DNA from: Myxococcales bacterium
GTDB lineage: Bacteria; Myxococcota; Polyangia; Polyangiales; Polyangiaceae
NCBI GenBank assembly: GCA_020430865.1
Contig: JAGQIY010000945.1
Coordinates: 1 to 7,274 of the forward strand
Length of the DNA: 7,274 nucleotides
Reading direction: 5' to 3'
In this document: piece by piece, positions 6,144 to 7,274 of the stretch
Layout of the letters: every line of letters starts with the position of its first letter
Position numbering within the stretch: the stretch's first letter is position 1
Translations under genes and position numbers: made by a program
The notes under the pieces: model-generated
Databases searched by the model: none
What the model was told of the DNA's origin: nothing
Seen by the model: the letters and a program-made list of their open reading frames with translations, nothing else

Positions 6144-6179
6144 GGAAGCTCGGCTTCGCTCGAGCCGCTCAGCTTCCCT
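6142..6179. terminator. Probable bidirectional terminator between roxA and the convergent lipoprotein gene
   Basis: AGGGAAGCT (6142-6150) pairs perfectly with AGCTTCCCT (6171-6179). Inside, CGGCT (6151-6155) pairs with AGCCG (6163-6167) with a 3-base bulge and a 7-nt loop, giving about 14 bp of stem. It starts in the roxA stop codon. The convergent lipoprotein stop is at 6188-6190, so the hairpin occupies nearly the whole gap. There is no strong T-run on either strand, so termination may need Rho or simply protect mRNA 3' ends. Confidence 0.65.
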
Positions 6180-6208
6180 TGAGCCGCTCAGCTTCCCTTG
6201 AGCCGCTT
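6162..6208. repeat. 19-bp tandem repeat, about 2.4 copies, spanning the lipoprotein stop codon
   Basis: The unit GAGCCGCTCAGCTTCCCTT occurs at 6162-6180 and 6181-6199, perfectly identical, followed by a partial copy GAGCCGCT at 6200-6207. The minus-strand stop codon of the lipoprotein (6190-6188) lies in the second copy. Because 19 is not a multiple of three, the duplication puts the third-frame remainder out of register downstream of the stop. Both full copies carry the AGCTTCCCT arm, so the hairpin at 6142-6179 has a second possible partner at 6190-6198. Confidence 0.9.
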
Positions 6209-6937
6209 GGCCAGCTTGGGATCCTTGGCGAGGTACTCGCTGGTGAAGACCTGAACCAGGCTGAGCTCCTCGCTGCTGCCGACCAGCGCCTGGAGACCGC
6301 CGAGACTACCGCTGAGGTTGCAGTGCTTGAACTCCGCCACCTTGCCGTCGACGGTGCTGCCGAAGGTGCGGACCACGGTGTTCGGGCCGAGCGCGTCACA
6401 GCTGGCGGGTCCGAGCGGCTTCGTGCTGATGATGAAGGCCTTGGGCTCCTCGTTCCAGTACTTGACCTTGATCGGAGTCGGGTCGCCTGCGGCGCTGCGC
6501 GTCGCCTCGCACCAGCCCTCCTTCTTCTCTTTCTTGTCCGGGCAGGTGGCGCTCTTCGCGATCTTGCTGCCATCGTCCTTGCCCTGCTCGGCGAGTTGCT
6601 TCACCAGCGCGGTGATCGCGTCGGCGGTGGCCTTGCGCGCCTTCTTCTTCGCCTCTGCGTCCAGCTCGGCCTTCTCGGCTGCGGTGATCTCGCCATCCAG
6701 CACGCTCGCCGAGGACGCCTCGCAGTAGGTGTACGCGCGCTCACGCCACTGGCGCGCCAGGTTGAAGTCCTTGGAGGAGATGCTCTGACGGGTGACCTGC
6801 ATCGCCTCGTTGCACTTCTCCTGGTTCTTCTGGGAGCAGCCCGAGCTCAGCAGCGCACCACAGGCCACGCCGCCCAGAACCAGCCAGCGCGTCGCCCGCA
6901 TCCATGCCCCTCGCTCGTTCACGGTGACCTGATTCAT
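6188..6937 (-). CDS. Probable secreted lipoprotein, cysteine-rich, function unknown
   Basis: This is a 249-residue minus-strand protein with a signal peptide: basic MRATR (13-17), hydrophobic LVLGGVACGALLSS (19-32) and a lipobox-like SSGC with the acylated cysteine at 34. The lipobox is not ideal, having Ser rather than Leu at -3. The mature part has six further cysteines (42, 72, 132, 143, 180, 206), suggesting disulfides in the periplasm or outside. A helical, Ala/Lys/Glu-rich stretch spans about 83-118, and a charged Lys/Asp segment CPDKKEKKEGWC lies at 132-143. Start ATG 6937 is chosen for the strong AGGAAGGAAG ribosome site (6953-6944). ATG at 6901 (residue 13, after GAGGGG) would also give a normal signal peptide. 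I do not recognise the family. The C-terminus (KLAKRLKGS) is encoded by the tandem repeat. It stands alone, convergent to roxA. Confidence 0.85.
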   Translation of the reverse strand: MNQVTVNERGAWMRATRWLVLGGVACGALLSSGCSQKNQEKCNEAMQVTRQSISSKDFNLARQWRERAYTYCEASSASVLDGEITAAEKAELDAEAKKKARKATADAITALVKQLAEQGKDDGSKIAKSATCPDKKEKKEGWCEATRSAAGDPTPIKVKYWNEEPKAFIISTKPLGPASCDALGPNTVVRTFGSTVDGKVAEFKHCNLSGSLGGLQALVGSSEELSLVQVFTSEYLAKDPKLAKRLKGS

Positions 6938-6971
6938 GGCTTGCTTCCTTCCTCGCTCCATGGCTCGCCTG

Positions 6972-7002
6972 ACTATAGACCAGGCAGCCAATTGGCGAGC
7001 AA
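6972..7002 (-). promoter_or_regulatory. Candidate promoter of the lipoprotein gene
   Basis: On the minus strand TATAGT (6977-6972, 5 of 6 matches) lies 34 bp before the ATG at 6937. TTGCTC (7002-6997) is a possible -35 with a long 19-bp spacer. Transcription starting near 6965 would leave a leader of about 28 nt including the AGGAAGGAAG ribosome site. This start point also disfavours the upstream in-frame ATG at 6961. Confidence 0.5.
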
Positions 7003-7046
7003 GTCTCGAGTGTTCCCTCGGCGGCGCCGGCGTCGCGAGATGCCTC

Positions 7047-7089
7047 GCTTTGGGACTTCGCCGGCATTGTTGCCGAGTTCGTCCCAAGC
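7047..7089. repeat. Long interrupted inverted repeat in the divergent spacer
   Basis: The arms GCTTTGGGAC (7047-7056) and GTCCCAAGC (7081-7089) pair with one bulged T. Within them CGGCA (7062-7066) and TGCCG (7071-7075) pair around a TTGT loop, separated from the outer stem by two 5-nt unpaired flanks. The element is compact (43 nt) and ends one base before the proposed -35 of the right-hand gene. It could be an operator for a dimeric regulator or an RNA hairpin. Function is not known. Confidence 0.55.
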
Positions 7090-7090
7090 C

Positions 7091-7124
7091 TTGGCTCCGG
7101 CGCGTCTGCCGGTATAACCGGGCG
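7091..7124 (+). promoter_or_regulatory. Promoter of the right-hand gene, probably leaderless
   Basis: TTGGCT (7091-7096), 16-bp spacer, TATAAC (7113-7118, 5 of 6 matches), then only 6 nt to the GTG at 7125. Transcription would start on the start codon. The -10 is flanked by CCGG on both sides (7109-7112 and 7118-7121), and CCGGC/GCCGG (7097-7101 and 7108-7112) form an inverted repeat in the spacer, so a regulator might bind here. Confidence 0.55.
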
Positions 7125-7274
7125 GTGTCCGCGTCAGATAGTGAAGTTCCCAGCCTGGAATCGGAGCAAGCGGCTGCTCCCGCGAGCCCAGCGGGAGCCG
7201 CTCTCGCCCCGGCTCGCGTGCGCGTGCTGTGGCCCAGGCTGCTGGTGGTTGCGCTGCTGGTGCTGGTCGTCCCG
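7125..7274 (+). CDS. Probable membrane-anchored protein, N-terminal 50 residues (runs off right edge)
   Basis: Fifty open codons start from GTG at 7125. The first 35 residues are hydrophilic and Ala/Pro/Ser/Glu-rich (SASDSEVPSLESEQAAAPAS). Then RVRVLWPR is followed by a hydrophobic run LLVVALLVLVVP (39-50) that begins a transmembrane segment or late signal anchor. The orientation (Arg before the helix) suggests a cytoplasmic N-terminus. No SD is present, but a TATAAC box lies 6 nt upstream, which supports a leaderless start here. Family cannot be told from the visible part. An open frame by chance is possible but unlikely given promoter, codon use and the clear membrane segment. Confidence 0.65.
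   Translation, partial: MSASDSEVPSLESEQAAAPASPAGAALAPARVRVLWPRLLVVALLVLVVP

Noticed and set aside
6110..7117. 335-codon plus-strand open frame over the lipoprotein gene
   Set aside because: It starts inside roxA and is Leu/Ala/Arg-rich shadow sequence. The minus strand has a ribosome site, promoter, signal peptide and lipobox.

Overview
The window is high-GC DNA with strong codon bias. It reads like a large-genome myxobacterium (Myxococcota, probably Polyangiales/Sorangiineae). That inference rests on a membrane-anchored Ser/Thr kinase with a PEGA domain and an Ala/Pro/Ser-rich tail, short GC-rich spacers, and TAGAAT- or TATAAC-like -10 boxes placed almost on top of start codons. No rRNA, tRNA, CRISPR array, transposase or integrase was seen. 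It looks like ordinary chromosome rather than a mobile island.

Layout, left to right. (1) Positions 1-153 on the minus strand hold the N-terminus of an unidentified protein that runs off the left edge. (2) A 249-bp divergent spacer separates it from a TetR-family regulator (403-1092, +). The spacer carries a good minus-strand promoter candidate, three copies of a GTGAGCGSTGCTTAC-like sequence, and a separate 17-bp palindrome just before tetR. (3) Next is a Ser/Thr protein kinase (1223-3112, +): cytoplasmic kinase domain, one membrane segment, PEGA domain. (4) An enoyl-CoA isomerase-like crotonase (3149-3940, +) follows, apparently with its own leaderless promoter. (5) A six-helix membrane protein of unknown function (4018-4929, +) overlaps by 4 bp (GTGA) with (6) a RoxA/YcfD-type ribosomal protein uL16 arginine hydroxylase (4926-6143, +). 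(7) A compact hairpin built on a 19-bp tandem repeat lies between roxA and a convergent lipoprotein gene (6188-6937, -). (8) A 187-bp divergent spacer with another hairpin leads to the start of a probable membrane-anchored protein (7125 to the right edge, +), also apparently leaderless.

The clearest functional assignments are roxA (2-oxoglutarate oxygenase acting on ribosomal protein uL16), the kinase, the TetR regulator and the isomerase-like crotonase. The TetR gene probably controls its divergent neighbour and itself. The 6-TM gene and roxA are probably translationally coupled. No larger multi-gene system is evident. The best novelty candidates are the uncharacterised 6-TM partner of roxA, the TetR operator set, the leaderless promoters, and the repeat/terminator structure between the convergent genes.
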